Below are positions 35,409 through 45,372 of a DNA stretch of 64,000 nt, piece after piece. The stretch comes from Vagococcus zengguangii (GTDB taxonomy: Bacteria; Bacillota; Bacilli; Lactobacillales; Vagococcaceae), in the NCBI RefSeq assembly GCF_005145005.1, contig NZ_CP039712.1, positions 1,147,001 through 1,211,000 of the forward strand. The letters run 5' to 3'. Below the pieces are notes generated by a model. That model saw nothing but the letters and a program-made list of their open reading frames with translations. It ran no database searches and had not been told where the DNA came from. The position numbers and the translations under genes were made by a program. Position 1 is the first letter of the stretch. Every line of letters begins with the position of its first letter.

Positions 35409-36647
35409 CTATTTTTCTGTAAAATGCTCTTTATAACGCTTGTTGTATAAATTGTATATACGCTTAACGAGTAAATAACGTTTTAAGCCCATGTCCTCTT
35501 TATAAAATAGGGTCGTACCGTATTGTTTGTTTTTTAACATCTCTAACGCTTTTGTTTTTTGTTCAGACGATTTGACATATTGCTTAACGATTTTTTCAGG
35601 GACACCTAGCCATAGCTTATCACCTGAGCCATAAACCACTTCATCTAGTTCTTTTCCTAATACATAGTCCTCTACGATGTATTTCGCTAAATTATAGCCC
35701 ATTAATGTTACGTAATAACTACTTCTGCCTTGTCGTAAGTTGATTTCAAATAGTTTGTATTCACCATCTCGTTCGTCATACTTCATATCAAAGTTAGCAA
35801 ACCCTTTGTATTCAATTTTTTCTAAAAATGATTGAATGTTTTGGTAAATTTTTTCATTATAGTCTGGCATAATTGCCACATAGTTACCGACTGCTTCAGG
35901 CGTTGGATCTTCTAAAAGCGGGTTACCTAGACACATCATTCGTACTTTGTGATTTTGGTCAACATAAGCATTTAACACACGCATGTGACTGTCATCACCT
36001 GGTATGAAATCTTGGCAAATCATTTCACCTTGATAGTTAGAGGCGTAAATTCGTTCAACAATTGTCATAAATTCTTGTTCATCTCTAAAAATAAACGCTT
36101 TTTTCTTTCCTTCAAATTTTGCGCCCAACCATGCGACACTATCGGCTGGCTTAAGCGCCACTGGGAAAGAAAATGGTACGTTGACTTGTTTGTTAGCGAC
36201 GATTTCTTGATTGATAATATACGTTGCTGGATAAGGCAACCCATACTCTTCACACGTTTCATAGAAGGTAACTTTATCTTCTAATTGTTTTTGTAACGCG
36301 ATATCAATCGTTGGGCAAATAAACGTCTCTTCTAATTCGTTTTTATACATTGCGATTAATTCAGTATAGCCGTCACCACATGGTAAAAGGATATTCACTT
36401 TACCATTATTTTCATAATCTTTTTTTACTTGGCGCATAGCTTTAATGAATCCTTCTGGCTCATTAAAGTTATCATGTGCATGTACATTGACAATTTTACT
36501 AAATTTAGTTGGTGATAAATGCATTAGGCTATGAGCTTCTGAAATAATCCCATATTCTTCATGGAAGGCACGAGCCATGCCATATACATTAATATCACTA
36601 CCTAACAAAATCACCGTAAATTTTTCTGCGATTGCTGCTTTATCCAT
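35409..36647 (-). CDS. D-aspartate ligase (ATP-grasp), peptidoglycan side-chain enzyme
   Basis: 412-aa ATP-grasp enzyme resembling the E. faecium Asl-fm protein, which adds D-Asp to the lysine side chain of the UDP-MurNAc pentapeptide. The N-terminal LLGSDINVYGMARAFHE is diagnostic; ATP-grasp residues follow (PVALKPADSVAW, FANFDMKYDE, FEINLRQGRSS). ATG 36647 is used because of AAGGA on the minus strand at 36659-36663; upstream ATGs exist. It overlaps the end of murE by a few bases. With racemase and MurE it predicts Lys-D-Asp (or D-Asn) cross-bridges. Confidence 0.88.
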   Translation of the reverse strand: MDKAAIAEKFTVILLGSDINVYGMARAFHEEYGIISEAHSLMHLSPTKFSKIVNVHAHDNFNEPEGFIKAMRQVKKDYENNGKVNILLPCGDGYTELIAMYKNELEETFICPTIDIALQKQLEDKVTFYETCEEYGLPYPATYIINQEIVANKQVNVPFSFPVALKPADSVAWLGAKFEGKKKAFIFRDEQEFMTIVERIYASNYQGEMICQDFIPGDDSHMRVLNAYVDQNHKVRMMCLGNPLLEDPTPEAVGNYVAIMPDYNEKIYQNIQSFLEKIEYKGFANFDMKYDERDGEYKLFEINLRQGRSSYYVTLMGYNLAKYIVEDYVLGKELDEVVYGSGDKLWLGVPEKIVKQYVKSSEQKTKALEMLKNKQYGTTLFYKEDMGLKRYLLVKRIYNLYNKRYKEHFTEK

Positions 36648-38163
36648 TAATAACATCTTCCTTCGATATAAATTCATCCACTATATTACGATCACCCTGA
36701 TAGGCAATCTTTTGTGTCCCAATAATTTGATATTTATCTGTTCCTTTACCTGCAACGATCACGACATCACTGGCTGTAGCATTTTTTAAGGCATATAGAA
36801 TCGCTTCTTTACGATTTAAAATGATTTCAGTTCTGACATTGTCATTGATATACGCTTGAATCACTTCAGCAATGGTTTGCGGATCCTCAGTTCCAGGATC
36901 ATCACTTGTCAAAATCGCATGTGTGACATAGCGGTTAATTACCTTACCAAAATCCATGCGACGTTCAACGCCTTTATCACCTGTACTTCCAATAACAAGT
37001 TTGATTTCATGATCCGGATAACTTTGATGAACGTGAGCTAGTAAATTATCTAGACTTAAATAATTATGAGCAAAGTCAATATAAACAGGTGTTTCTCCGG
37101 CCATAACCTTTTCCATTCGACCTGGAATAACGGTTTCTTCTAACCCTTGTTGATAGATACTTGGTTGAGCATCAGAAACTAACGAGCACGCAAGTAGTGC
37201 ACTCGTTGCGTTACTTTGATTGAAGACACCTTCCACTTTTAACGAAAACTCTCCATCAATTGTCCAAGCATTCGGTGCAATCGTAAAGGTATGTTCATTC
37301 ACACTAGCAAACGAAACGTCAGCGGATGTGTTGTTTTCACCAAATGTAACCAAAGCTTTTTGTTTAGCTTGACATTCTTCTAGCATGAATGAGCTATAAT
37401 CGCTATCTAGATTTAGAATGAATTGTTTAGAGTGATTAGCTAGCTGGCGTTTGCAATAAAAATAATCGTCGAACGTTGGATGCTCAATTGGACTTATATG
37501 ATCTGGAGAAATATTTAAAAATACTCCCACATCATAAATTAATCCGTAAACTCGGTCTAATTTATACGCTTGAGATGACACTTCCATCACAAGATGCGTC
37601 ATCCCATTATCAACTGCTTGGCGCATCATCTTATATAAAGGTAACGCTTCTTCGGTTGTTAAATTTGATTTAAAGGCTTCTTCTCCACCAATATACGTTT
37701 CTAACGTACTAAACAAGGCCGTTTTATTATTTGTCACATGTTTTAAAATGCTGTAACAAAAATAGGCTGAACTCGTTTTCCCTTTAGTCCCCGTATAAGC
37801 AATAATTTTTAAATCATTTTGTGGCATATCATAAAAATTCATGGCAATGACGGCCATCGCTTTGCGAATATCTGTTACAATGATCGCCACGGTATTTTCA
37901 GGTGCTTTTTCATAAGCCACTTCGGAAACATAATAGGTAAGACCTTTATCACAAGCAGCTAATAAATAGTCTTCTTTAAATGATAGACCTTTACAGAAAA
38001 ATAAACTATCAGCTGTTGCTTCACGTGAGTCATACGTAATCTGTTTAATTTCTTGTTGTTGAATATTTTCTGGACATTTATAAGACCAATGATTGTTAAT
38101 AATCATCTCTTTAAATAACTTTTCATTTTCAAGTATACCAACTATTTGATTAATAGTTAACAT
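36640..38163 (-). CDS. murE: UDP-MurNAc-tripeptide synthetase (MurE, L-lysine type)
   Basis: 507-aa Mur ligase that adds the third stem-peptide residue. The P-loop is YTGTKGKTSSAYF; DIRKAMAVIA and the C-terminal TSDDPGTEDP motif follow. The family has DNPR in DAP-adding enzymes; DDP with a non-Arg residue fits L-lysine. The start ATG 38163 is seven bases after GAGGAGG; a TTG six bases upstream is less likely. It is the first gene of a murE, D-Asp ligase and racemase operon. Confidence 0.92.
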   Translation of the reverse strand: MLTINQIVGILENEKLFKEMIINNHWSYKCPENIQQQEIKQITYDSREATADSLFFCKGLSFKEDYLLAACDKGLTYYVSEVAYEKAPENTVAIIVTDIRKAMAVIAMNFYDMPQNDLKIIAYTGTKGKTSSAYFCYSILKHVTNNKTALFSTLETYIGGEEAFKSNLTTEEALPLYKMMRQAVDNGMTHLVMEVSSQAYKLDRVYGLIYDVGVFLNISPDHISPIEHPTFDDYFYCKRQLANHSKQFILNLDSDYSSFMLEECQAKQKALVTFGENNTSADVSFASVNEHTFTIAPNAWTIDGEFSLKVEGVFNQSNATSALLACSLVSDAQPSIYQQGLEETVIPGRMEKVMAGETPVYIDFAHNYLSLDNLLAHVHQSYPDHEIKLVIGSTGDKGVERRMDFGKVINRYVTHAILTSDDPGTEDPQTIAEVIQAYINDNVRTEIILNRKEAILYALKNATASDVVIVAGKGTDKYQIIGTQKIAYQGDRNIVDEFISKEDVING

Positions 38164-38213
38164 AGACAATCCTCCTCACACGCCATAAAAATAGGCATGT
38201 ACTTCCTAACTAA

Positions 38214-38582
38214 CTATCTAGCGTTTAAATACTCAATTAAATAGTTAGCTGTGCCAATATTGGTTGCTAACGGTACATTGTAGACGTCACATAAACGAAT
38301 CAAGGCTGAAACATCTGGTTCATGTGGTTGCGCAGTTAATGGGTCTCTAAAAAAGAGCACTAAATCCATTAGTTCTTCCGAAATTAAGGCCCCAATCTGT
38401 TGGTCTCCTCCCAACGGACCAGATTTAAAACGATGAACATTTAATTGTGTATGATCGATAATCAATTGACCGGTTGTTCCCGTTGCATACAATTCATGTT
38501 TTTCAAAATAATCACGATGCTTTTTGGTAAATTCAATCATTAAATCTTTCTTTTTATCATGCGCAATTAAAGCAATTTTCAT
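38214..38582 (-). CDS. mgsA: Methylglyoxal synthase
   Basis: 122 aa. It converts dihydroxyacetone phosphate to methylglyoxal and phosphate as a glycolytic overflow. The motifs [31 protein letters not shown] and the catalytic Asp in [14 protein letters not shown] are all intact. Confidence 0.95.
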   Translation of the reverse strand: MKIALIAHDKKKDLMIEFTKKHRDYFEKHELYATGTTGQLIIDHTQLNVHRFKSGPLGGDQQIGALISEELMDLVLFFRDPLTAQPHEPDVSALIRLCDVYNVPLATNIGTANYLIEYLNAR

Positions 38583-38668
38583 TTTAACTTCTCCTCTACA
38601 ATGACTGTTTCTTTCCTAGTTTATCATATCTTTGGTTTTTTCCAAATGCTTTGCTTAAAAATATTCAT

Positions 38669-38703
38669 AAAAAAAGGATTAGACAAAAACTGTCAAATCC
38701 TTT
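38669..38703 (-). terminator. Terminator of thyA-folA
   Basis: AAAGGATTAGACA and TGTCAAATCCTTT arms pair, with a run of T on the minus strand. Confidence 0.75.
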
Positions 38704-38713
38704 AAGTTAACCC

Positions 38714-39205
38714 TTATTTTTTTCGTTTAAATGTTTCAAATGAATGTGGGTATTTATTTTTACTATCCACGAGACCATCACTAACATCAATCATTGACCA
38801 AACATCAAAATCAATATCAGGAATAAACACATCACCTTCAAATGATTCATGAATTACTGTGCGATAAACAATATCACATAATGGTAAAAATTCTTGATAG
38901 ACCTTTGCGCCACCAGTGATAAAAACAATGCCATCATAATTTTTCTCGTAGGCAACAACTTCATCAACTGAATGCATGACAGTAACACCCTCCGCTTGGT
39001 AATCACGGTCAGTTGTTAAGACAATAGTGTGGCGATTAGGTAGCGGTTGTTTGTTCATCCCTTCAAATGTCGTACGCCCCATCACAATGGTATTATTTTC
39101 GGTTGTATTTTTAAAGAACTGTAAATCATTTGGCAAGTGCCACGGCATCGTGTCTCCATTTCCAATTAATCTGTTCTCATCTTGTGCCCATATAGCAGCA
39201 AACAT
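38714..39205 (-). CDS. folA: Dihydrofolate reductase
   Basis: 163 aa. Typical motifs: AAIWAQDENRLIGNGDTMPWHLPND at the N-terminus (quoted here in part as IGNGDTMPWHLPND), VMGRTTFEGM, and FITGGAKVYQ. It reduces dihydrofolate for thymidylate synthesis and follows thyA by 24 bases. Confidence 0.95.
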   Translation of the reverse strand: MFAAIWAQDENRLIGNGDTMPWHLPNDLQFFKNTTENNTIVMGRTTFEGMNKQPLPNRHTIVLTTDRDYQAEGVTVMHSVDEVVAYEKNYDGIVFITGGAKVYQEFLPLCDIVYRTVIHESFEGDVFIPDIDFDVWSMIDVSDGLVDSKNKYPHSFETFKRKK

Positions 39206-39229
39206 AATTTTTTTCCTCCCTGAACCTGA

Positions 39230-40177
39230 CTAGACAGCAATTGGTGCCTTAATAGCCGGATGTGGTTCATAATTCTCTATTTGAATATCTTCCATCTCAA
39301 ACTCAAAGACTGACTGTTTTTCTTTATTTAACACTAATTTTGGAAAAGGTCGTACGTCTCGAGATAATTGCTCTTTGACTTGGTCAAAATGGTTATTGTA
39401 AATATGAGCATCCCCAAAAGTGTGGACGAATTCCCCAACTTCTAAGCCAGTTTCATGTGCAATCAAATGGGTTAATAACGCATAACTTGCGATGTTAAAA
39501 GGTACCCCTAAGAAAATATCAGCACTTCGTTGGTAAAGCTGACAGCTTAGTTTACCATTTGCAACATAAAATTGAAAGAGGGTATGGCAAGGTGGTAAAG
39601 CCATGGTTGGTACATCTTCTGGATTCCAAGCTGATACGATGAGACGTCTTGAGTCTGGAGAGTGTTTAATCATCTCAATCACCTCTTTAATTTGATCAAT
39701 GGTTTCGCCATTCTTTGTTTGCCAATGACGCCATTGAGACCCATAAACATTACCTAAATTTCCGTATTTTTCAGCGAATACTTCATCGTCTAATATTCTT
39801 TGACAAAACGTGTCTTTTTCCGTTAAATAAATTTGATTGAAGGTTTCATCCTCAACAGCTCGTAGTCCAAAGTCCGTCATATCAGGACCAAGGTAATCCT
39901 CACTCTTAACATAACGTTCAAAGGCCCATTCATCCCAAATATGATTATTATGTTGGAGTAAAAAGCGAATATTAGTGTCTCCTCTTAAAAACCACAATAG
40001 TTCGCTTTTGATTAATCCAAACGGCACACGCTTAGTGGTTAATAAAGGAAAGCCCTCTTGTAAATCAAATCGCATTTGATGACCAAATACACTCTTAGTG
40101 CCTGTACCTGTTCGGTCACTCTTTTGATTACCTTCTGCCATTACTTTTCGGCATAAATCTAAATATGCTTGTTCCAT
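39230..40177 (-). CDS. thyA: Thymidylate synthase
   Basis: 315 aa. dUMP to dTMP. The catalytic Cys is in [12 protein letters not shown], with [10 protein letters not shown] and the [12 protein letters not shown] loop at the N-terminus. The start ATG 40177 has a strong GGAGG seven to nine bases upstream; a longer in-frame reading to 40207 crosses this RBS and the preceding gene end. Gene pair thyA-folA. Confidence 0.95.
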   Translation of the reverse strand: MEQAYLDLCRKVMAEGNQKSDRTGTGTKSVFGHQMRFDLQEGFPLLTTKRVPFGLIKSELLWFLRGDTNIRFLLQHNNHIWDEWAFERYVKSEDYLGPDMTDFGLRAVEDETFNQIYLTEKDTFCQRILDDEVFAEKYGNLGNVYGSQWRHWQTKNGETIDQIKEVIEMIKHSPDSRRLIVSAWNPEDVPTMALPPCHTLFQFYVANGKLSCQLYQRSADIFLGVPFNIASYALLTHLIAHETGLEVGEFVHTFGDAHIYNNHFDQVKEQLSRDVRPFPKLVLNKEKQSVFEFEMEDIQIENYEPHPAIKAPIAV

Positions 40178-40193
40178 AATTTTGCCTCCTCTA

Positions 40194-42095
40194 TTAGATA
40201 AACTCACTTAAATATTCCCAACGTTCTAATTTAATATCTAATGATTCTTCAGTTGCTTGTAAATCTTTTTGTAATTGGTTAAGTGCCGTAAAATCACTAT
40301 TTTGATGATTCATTTCTTCTTGTAAACTTGCGACTCTTTCTTCAAGTTCCGCAATCTCTTCCTCGATTGTTTGCCACTCTTTTTGTTCCATGTACGTTAA
40401 TTTTTTCTTGGTCTTCTCAGTTTCTTCTCCTTCTGGAGACTGCTTATCGTTATCATTAGCCACATGAACAGGTATCGGTTTTTCAGTTTGTTCATGAGTT
40501 GATTCTTTCGATAAATAGTCACTCATTGAACCATAATGCGTTTGAATTACCGCATCTCCTTCAAAAACCAGCAGCTTCTCCATTGTCTTATCAAGGAAAT
40601 ATCGATCATGACTAACGGCTAAAACAGCTCCATTAAATTCATTCAAGTAGTCCTCTAAAATCGTTAATGTATCAATATCTAAATCATTTGTTGGCTCATC
40701 CAGTATCAACACATTCGGTTGACTAATTAATAATTTTAATAAAAATAATCGGCGTTTTTCACCACCGGATAACTTTCTAATCAAAGTACCATGCTGGCTT
40801 CTAGGGAATAAAAAGCGTTCTAACATATCAGTGACACTAATCTCTGATCCATCCGCTGTGCGAACTTGTGAGGCAACCTCCTGCAAATATTGAATCATTC
40901 GCATATCATCAGGAATGGCTTCCGTTTGCTGCGTATAATAAGCAATTTTGACTGTTTCACCCATTTGAACGACCCCACTATCAGGTGCCAGATTACCTAC
41001 TAAAATATTTAGCAAGGTTGATTTCCCTGCCCCATTTTTTCCAGTAATCCCTAAGCGCTCATTATTGGTAATTAATATAGAAAAATCATCTAATAATCGT
41101 TGACCCTCGATACTATATGTCAGATTTTGAGCCTCAATAACTTTTTTTCCAAGTCGACTCGTGGCTAATCCTAAATCAATCGCGCCATTCTCCTTCACCT
41201 GATGTAGATTTTCTTTTAAATCTTCAAATCGTTCTTTACGCGCTTTTTGCTTAGTACCACGTGCTTGAACCCCCGCTCTAATCCAAGCGAGTTCTTGTTT
41301 GAATAATTGTTTTCTTTTGTATTCAGCACTACGTTCTTGTTCATCTCGCACTGCTTTTTGTTCTAGATACGTTTGATAATTCCCTCGATATTCATGTAAT
41401 TTCCCAAAACTTAATTCAAAAATACGATTAGTTACCTTATCTAAAAAATAACGATCATGAGTCACTAAGATAATCGCGCCTTTATATTGCATCAAATACG
41501 TTTCAAGCCACTCGATTGTTTGGTAATCCAAATGGTTTGTCGGCTCATCCAATATTAACAAATCTGCTTCTTGAATTAGAGCTTGCGCAAGGGCCACACG
41601 TTTTTCTTGCCCACCCGATAACTCTCCGATTTTCTTCGTGATGTCAGTAATCCCTAATTTGGATAAAATCGTCTTAGCATTCGTGTCCGCAGACCAAGCA
41701 TCTGCTGCGTTCATCTGTTCTTCCGCTTTTGCATATCGCTTTTGATTGACCTCTGAAAGACCATCTTCAGAAAGCGCCGCAACCGCTAATTCATATTCAC
41801 GAATCACACTTAATAACACAGACTCACCTGAAAAAATTGCTTGTGCCACGGTGTCATTAGGTTCAAAATTGGTTGCTTGTGATAAATAACTTACGTGATA
41901 ATCATGTGGGTGTTTTAATTGACCTTGGTCGCCCGTATCTATTTCAGCGATGATATTTAATAAACTCGTTTTCCCTGTACCGTTGACACCAATCAAACCA
42001 ATACGATCATTAGTATGCACTAAAAACGAAATATCATCGAATAATAGCTTATCTCCATACGTTTTTGTTAAATTGTCAACTCGAAGTTCCTTCAT
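40194..42095 (-). CDS. ABC-F family ATPase (Uup-like)
   Basis: 633-aa soluble protein with two ABC domains: GVNGTGKTS / LSGGQEKRV / [12 protein letters not shown] in the first, GKNGAGKST / LSGGEKRRL / [11 protein letters not shown] in the second. A linker and a C-terminal coiled coil (about 560-625, Glu/Gln-rich) follow. No membrane segments. ABC-F proteins act on ribosomes; Uup-type ones rescue or tune translation. The antibiotic-resistance subtypes cannot be excluded from sequence by eye. Confidence 0.9.
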   Translation of the reverse strand: MKELRVDNLTKTYGDKLLFDDISFLVHTNDRIGLIGVNGTGKTSLLNIIAEIDTGDQGQLKHPHDYHVSYLSQATNFEPNDTVAQAIFSGESVLLSVIREYELAVAALSEDGLSEVNQKRYAKAEEQMNAADAWSADTNAKTILSKLGITDITKKIGELSGGQEKRVALAQALIQEADLLILDEPTNHLDYQTIEWLETYLMQYKGAIILVTHDRYFLDKVTNRIFELSFGKLHEYRGNYQTYLEQKAVRDEQERSAEYKRKQLFKQELAWIRAGVQARGTKQKARKERFEDLKENLHQVKENGAIDLGLATSRLGKKVIEAQNLTYSIEGQRLLDDFSILITNNERLGITGKNGAGKSTLLNILVGNLAPDSGVVQMGETVKIAYYTQQTEAIPDDMRMIQYLQEVASQVRTADGSEISVTDMLERFLFPRSQHGTLIRKLSGGEKRRLFLLKLLISQPNVLILDEPTNDLDIDTLTILEDYLNEFNGAVLAVSHDRYFLDKTMEKLLVFEGDAVIQTHYGSMSDYLSKESTHEQTEKPIPVHVANDNDKQSPEGEETEKTKKKLTYMEQKEWQTIEEEIAELEERVASLQEEMNHQNSDFTALNQLQKDLQATEESLDIKLERWEYLSEFI

Positions 42096-42201
42096 AACAC
42101 CACCATCATTTCTTCAAAATTCACTTTATTTTACCAAATATAGCAACCAAAAACAAATCGGTCTAGATGTTTTTTAATAAAATAGCTTCTTCAATAAAAA
42201 A

Positions 42202-42233
42202 AGCTTAAAAATCGACTAGCGATTTTTAAGCTA
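42202..42233 (-). terminator. Terminator, 13-bp perfect hairpin
   Basis: AGCTTAAAAATCG (42202-42214) and CGATTTTTAAGCT (42220-42232) enclose a five-base loop, with T-run on the minus strand. It ends the 42250 gene. Confidence 0.85.
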
Positions 42234-42249
42234 AAAATGAATCATATTA

Positions 42250-42708
42250 TTAGAATTCTGCTCCATAAATTGAGTCAACTGTTTCATTCATATCAATAAC
42301 GATATACAAGTGATTGTTTTTCCCAACTTTCGTACTTTGATAATCATTGTCTAGACCTTCTTGCCCTGGTATTGCTTTATCTTTATATGGGAAATAAACC
42401 AAATCTTCCTCTCCATTATCAAAGATGATCCCCATTTTTTCGATGTCTTGATATTGTAACGCACGTCCAAACATGCCTGATTCTAAACCGCCTTGGTTGA
42501 TGTCGTCCGTTAATACATGATCAGCTTCTTCAAAAATTTCAATTTTTATTCCTTCGCAAGGATTAATTTTTTGGAAATCGCCACCGTTAATTCTTCCAAA
42601 ACTAGTAGTAATCTGACGAATCCATAAATCACCTATATTTTCACGCTCGATAGTCCATGTTTCACCATTTCTAAAATAAAATTTTAAAGCTTTCATTTCT
42701 TTTGACAT
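42250..42708 (-). CDS. Hypothetical protein, function unknown
   Basis: 152-aa soluble acidic protein, not recognised. The start ATG 42708 has AAAGGAG nine bases upstream; the longer in-frame reading lacks an RBS. The sequence has a beta-strand-rich N-terminus (ALKFYFRNGETWTIERENIG), acidic middle and a hydrophobic LYIVIDMNETVDS near the end. It stands alone between an ABC-F gene and a thioesterase gene, behind its own terminator. Confidence 0.7.
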   Translation of the reverse strand: MSKEMKALKFYFRNGETWTIERENIGDLWIRQITTSFGRINGGDFQKINPCEGIKIEIFEEADHVLTDDINQGGLESGMFGRALQYQDIEKMGIIFDNGEEDLVYFPYKDKAIPGQEGLDNDYQSTKVGKNNHLYIVIDMNETVDSIYGAEF

Positions 42709-42786
42709 ATTTATCGGCTCCTTTGTTTGTTTATATGTTAATAATATCACAAACTTATCAAAAAGCAATAGTTTTTGTGAAAAAAA

Positions 42787-43155
42787 TTACAAAGTGTTTA
42801 TTTTATTTAAAAACTGTTTCGTTTCTACGATAAAACGCTTATGTACAGCAGTCCCGATTGTTTTATCACCTTGTGTCGCTAAACAATTAAAAATCACTTT
42901 TTGTTCATTTTTTTCGACAACTTCAATTGATATTGTAACTTTTTCACTAACTCCAGTTGGTTGCAAATGCTTCATATCCATTTGAATCCCTACAGAACTG
43001 TAACCTGGTAACAACTGTGTTTGTAGCCATTCGAAACATACATTTTCCATATAGGCAATCAAACTAGGTGTTGATAACACTTCTAACCCTCCTGAACCAA
43101 TAGCTAGCGCAGTGTGTTCAGGTTCTACAACAAAATCTTTCATCGTACTTTTCAT
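42787..43155 (-). CDS. Hotdog-fold thioesterase family protein
   Basis: 122 aa, fluoroacetyl-CoA-thioesterase-like (FlK) single hotdog domain, with LEVLSTPSLIAYMEN helix and VGIQMDMKHLQPTGV strand region. It probably hydrolyses an acyl-CoA. AAGGTGG precedes the ATG. It is 38 bases downstream of cca. Confidence 0.8.
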   Translation of the reverse strand: MKSTMKDFVVEPEHTALAIGSGGLEVLSTPSLIAYMENVCFEWLQTQLLPGYSSVGIQMDMKHLQPTGVSEKVTISIEVVEKNEQKVIFNCLATQGDKTIGTAVHKRFIVETKQFLNKINTL

Positions 43156-43193
43156 ATGCCACCTTCTTCCTGTATCTTTTAATCAAACCTCTA

Positions 43194-44396
43194 TTATTGA
43201 GCTAAATACGCTAATAAACTTGCTTTTTCATTGCTGACATTGTTGATCAAAACAGCTGATTCCAGTTCTTTTAGAGTCTCTCCCAACCACGGGCCTGGTT
43301 GCTGTTCTAAATGCTTAATTAAATCGCTACCGCTCACCGCCAAGTCTTTCAAACTATGAATTGGTAAAGCTCTATAAGCGCTTAGGGCTTGCTTACAATC
43401 GTGAGGCTGCGCTAATACCTGTAGAACATGTTCCGTTAAGATGACTTGTTCTTCGTTTAAAGCGTACAACCGCTCTACATTCCACTGATGTATCAGACGA
43501 TAACGAACAGCTAACAACACTTTTTTTGTGGTCTCTATTAATTTATTTGATAATTTCCATTTTTTCAAAAACATACCACAATTATTTTCATCAATTTCAA
43601 GCAGATAACAAACTATCACCCAGATAACTGCTTCTGATTTAATGTCAATCGGAGCTAGGTCCGTTAATTTTAATAATGAATCAGCTTTATCCTTAAATCC
43701 TGGACAATACTGAGATAATTGACTTTCAACAAACGCTAACACGCCGCGATCTCGATTTTTCCCCATCAATAACTTGACTAGCTCAATATGAATTCTTTCA
43801 ATTGAGATATGTTGCAATAATGGACTCAGTTCTTTAATCGCAGCAAAAGTGTCTTCCTCAATTTCAAAATCAAGTTGACTAGCAAAACGCACTGCACGCA
43901 TCATTCTTAATGCGTCCTCATTAAAGCGTTCGTGTGCTAAACCTACTGCTTTAATTAAATGAGCCTCTAAATCAGACGCCCCTTCAAATAAATCAATAAT
44001 TTCTCCAGAGGTCGTCATCGCAAGTGCATTAATCGTAAAGTCACGTCGTTTTAGATCCTCTTCCAAACTACGAACAAAAACCACTTCATCTGGACGTCGA
44101 TAATCTTGATACGTTGATTCCGTTCTAAAGGTCGTTATTTCATACTCATTGCCTTCAGCTAAAACCAAGACAGTACCATGTTCAATTCCTACATCAATGG
44201 TATGTGGAAAAATCGCCTTTATTTCTTCAGGAAAAGCACTAGTCGCAATATCAATGTCATGAATCGGTTTATTTAATAAAACATCACGGACACTACCTCC
44301 AACAAAATACGCTTCAAAACCTGCTGCTTTAATTTGTTCCATAATCGGGATGGCCTCAATAAATTCATTTGGCATCACTTGTTTATCAATTTTCAT
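43194..44396 (-). CDS. cca: CCA-adding tRNA nucleotidyltransferase
   Basis: 400 aa, class II enzyme. Catalytic GGSVRDVLLNKPIHDIDIAT at residues 33-52 contains the metal-binding DxD. The RRDFTINALA and EDALRMMRAVRFA motifs follow, then the all-helical body and tail. It restores the CCA end of tRNAs. Its ATG overlaps the end of the mazG-like gene by 11 bases. Confidence 0.95.
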   Translation of the reverse strand: MKIDKQVMPNEFIEAIPIMEQIKAAGFEAYFVGGSVRDVLLNKPIHDIDIATSAFPEEIKAIFPHTIDVGIEHGTVLVLAEGNEYEITTFRTESTYQDYRRPDEVVFVRSLEEDLKRRDFTINALAMTTSGEIIDLFEGASDLEAHLIKAVGLAHERFNEDALRMMRAVRFASQLDFEIEEDTFAAIKELSPLLQHISIERIHIELVKLLMGKNRDRGVLAFVESQLSQYCPGFKDKADSLLKLTDLAPIDIKSEAVIWVIVCYLLEIDENNCGMFLKKWKLSNKLIETTKKVLLAVRYRLIHQWNVERLYALNEEQVILTEHVLQVLAQPHDCKQALSAYRALPIHSLKDLAVSGSDLIKHLEQQPGPWLGETLKELESAVLINNVSNEKASLLAYLAQ

Positions 44397-44748
44397 CTCT
44401 TACATCCAACTTTCTAACATCCTCTGCTACTCGTTCAAAGCGTTCGGCATCGCGGTGACGATACTTCTGCATATTTTTCTCGTAAGATAAGGATAAATCT
44501 ATTTCTAAAGCATTCGCCATGATAATTAATGACACCAATAAATCCGCTAATTCCTCATCAACTGAACTAATGACTTCATTTTGTTTCTTATTTACATGAC
44601 CTTGCTGATACATCAATGATTTGGCAACTTCTCCTAATTCTTCTGTCATTCTGCCTAGAAGCACTAATGGAGGAAAATAGCCTTCCTTAAACTGTGAAAT
44701 ATATTCGTCTAATTCACGTTGCATCTCATTTAATGACGGATTATCCAT
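44386..44748 (-). CDS. MazG-like nucleotide pyrophosphohydrolase
   Basis: 120-aa all-alpha NTP pyrophosphatase (YpjD type). The metal-binding ExxE...ExxD pattern is present in RMTEELGEVAKSL and DEELADLLVSLIIMANAL. It likely clears non-standard nucleotides. It overlaps and precedes cca. Confidence 0.85.
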   Translation of the reverse strand: MDNPSLNEMQRELDEYISQFKEGYFPPLVLLGRMTEELGEVAKSLMYQQGHVNKKQNEVISSVDEELADLLVSLIIMANALEIDLSLSYEKNMQKYRHRDAERFERVAEDVRKLDVRDEN

Positions 44749-44811
44749 CGTTTCTCCCTCCTTAAGTACACCATTAGTTTAACAAAAATAAAACCGTTAA
44801 TAAAGCACAGA

Positions 44812-44842
44812 AAAAGCTAAGACTTACTTTGTCTTAGCTTTT
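44812..44842 (-). terminator. Terminator overlapping the 3' end of reoY
   Basis: AAAAGCTAAGAC pairs with GTCTTAGCTTTT around TTACTTT. The reoY stop (44824-44826) is in the loop, so its last codons (AKTK) form the hairpin arm. Confidence 0.85.
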
Positions 44843-45360
44843 AATTGCCTATTTAACACTTGACTCAATTCGTTAAACCTTTGGTGATTTCCTTGTTCTA
44901 ACGCAAGGTCAATCGCTTCACGTATAGATTGCTCATTAAATGTCGCTTCAAGCTCATCTAAAACGTTATGGTTCGCTTTAACATACACCTGCTCATTCCA
45001 TGGTGCATAAGGATTATCTTCAAGAACTCTCATTAGTTCTTCGTTTTTCCATGCATCTTCGAGATTAAATTCTAAGTACAAATCAAATAAGACGTTCGCT
45101 CTAATTTCATGGAAGATTTGTTCTCCATGATCAAATGTTAAATGGTGTTTAAACATTTGAAAAGCTGGTTCCTTTTGTTTAATATCTGAAAATTTAATGC
45201 CACGTGGCGTTTTTTCTACTTGTTCAATAATTTTGACTTTTTTTAGCACGGTTTCATGAGTCACAATATAGTTGATTAACCAATAGGCTTCACGATCATT
45301 GAAACGGATATTTTGAAGCACCCACGTCAAAAATAGTTTCTTTTCCTCAGTTGAAATCAT
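44824..45360 (-). CDS. reoY: ReoY family proteolytic degradation factor (YpiB)
   Basis: 178 aa, UPF0302 family. In Listeria and Bacillus relatives ReoY bridges MurA and the ClpCP protease and so lowers peptidoglycan synthesis. Conserved NDREAYWLINYIV and FEFNLE-like segments are visible. ATG 45360 is preferred; a GTG nine bases upstream lies against the AGGA. The upstream TPR gene ends only a few bases before, as with YpiA-YpiB. Confidence 0.87.
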   Translation of the reverse strand: MISTEEKKLFLTWVLQNIRFNDREAYWLINYIVTHETVLKKVKIIEQVEKTPRGIKFSDIKQKEPAFQMFKHHLTFDHGEQIFHEIRANVLFDLYLEFNLEDAWKNEELMRVLEDNPYAPWNEQVYVKANHNVLDELEATFNEQSIREAIDLALEQGNHQRFNELSQVLNRQLKAKTK

Positions 45361-45372
45361 TGGTTTCACATC

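Noticed and set aside
40178-40207. Longer N-terminus for thymidylate synthase
   Set aside because: It includes the strong RBS of the ATG at 40177 and overlaps the ABC-F gene end.
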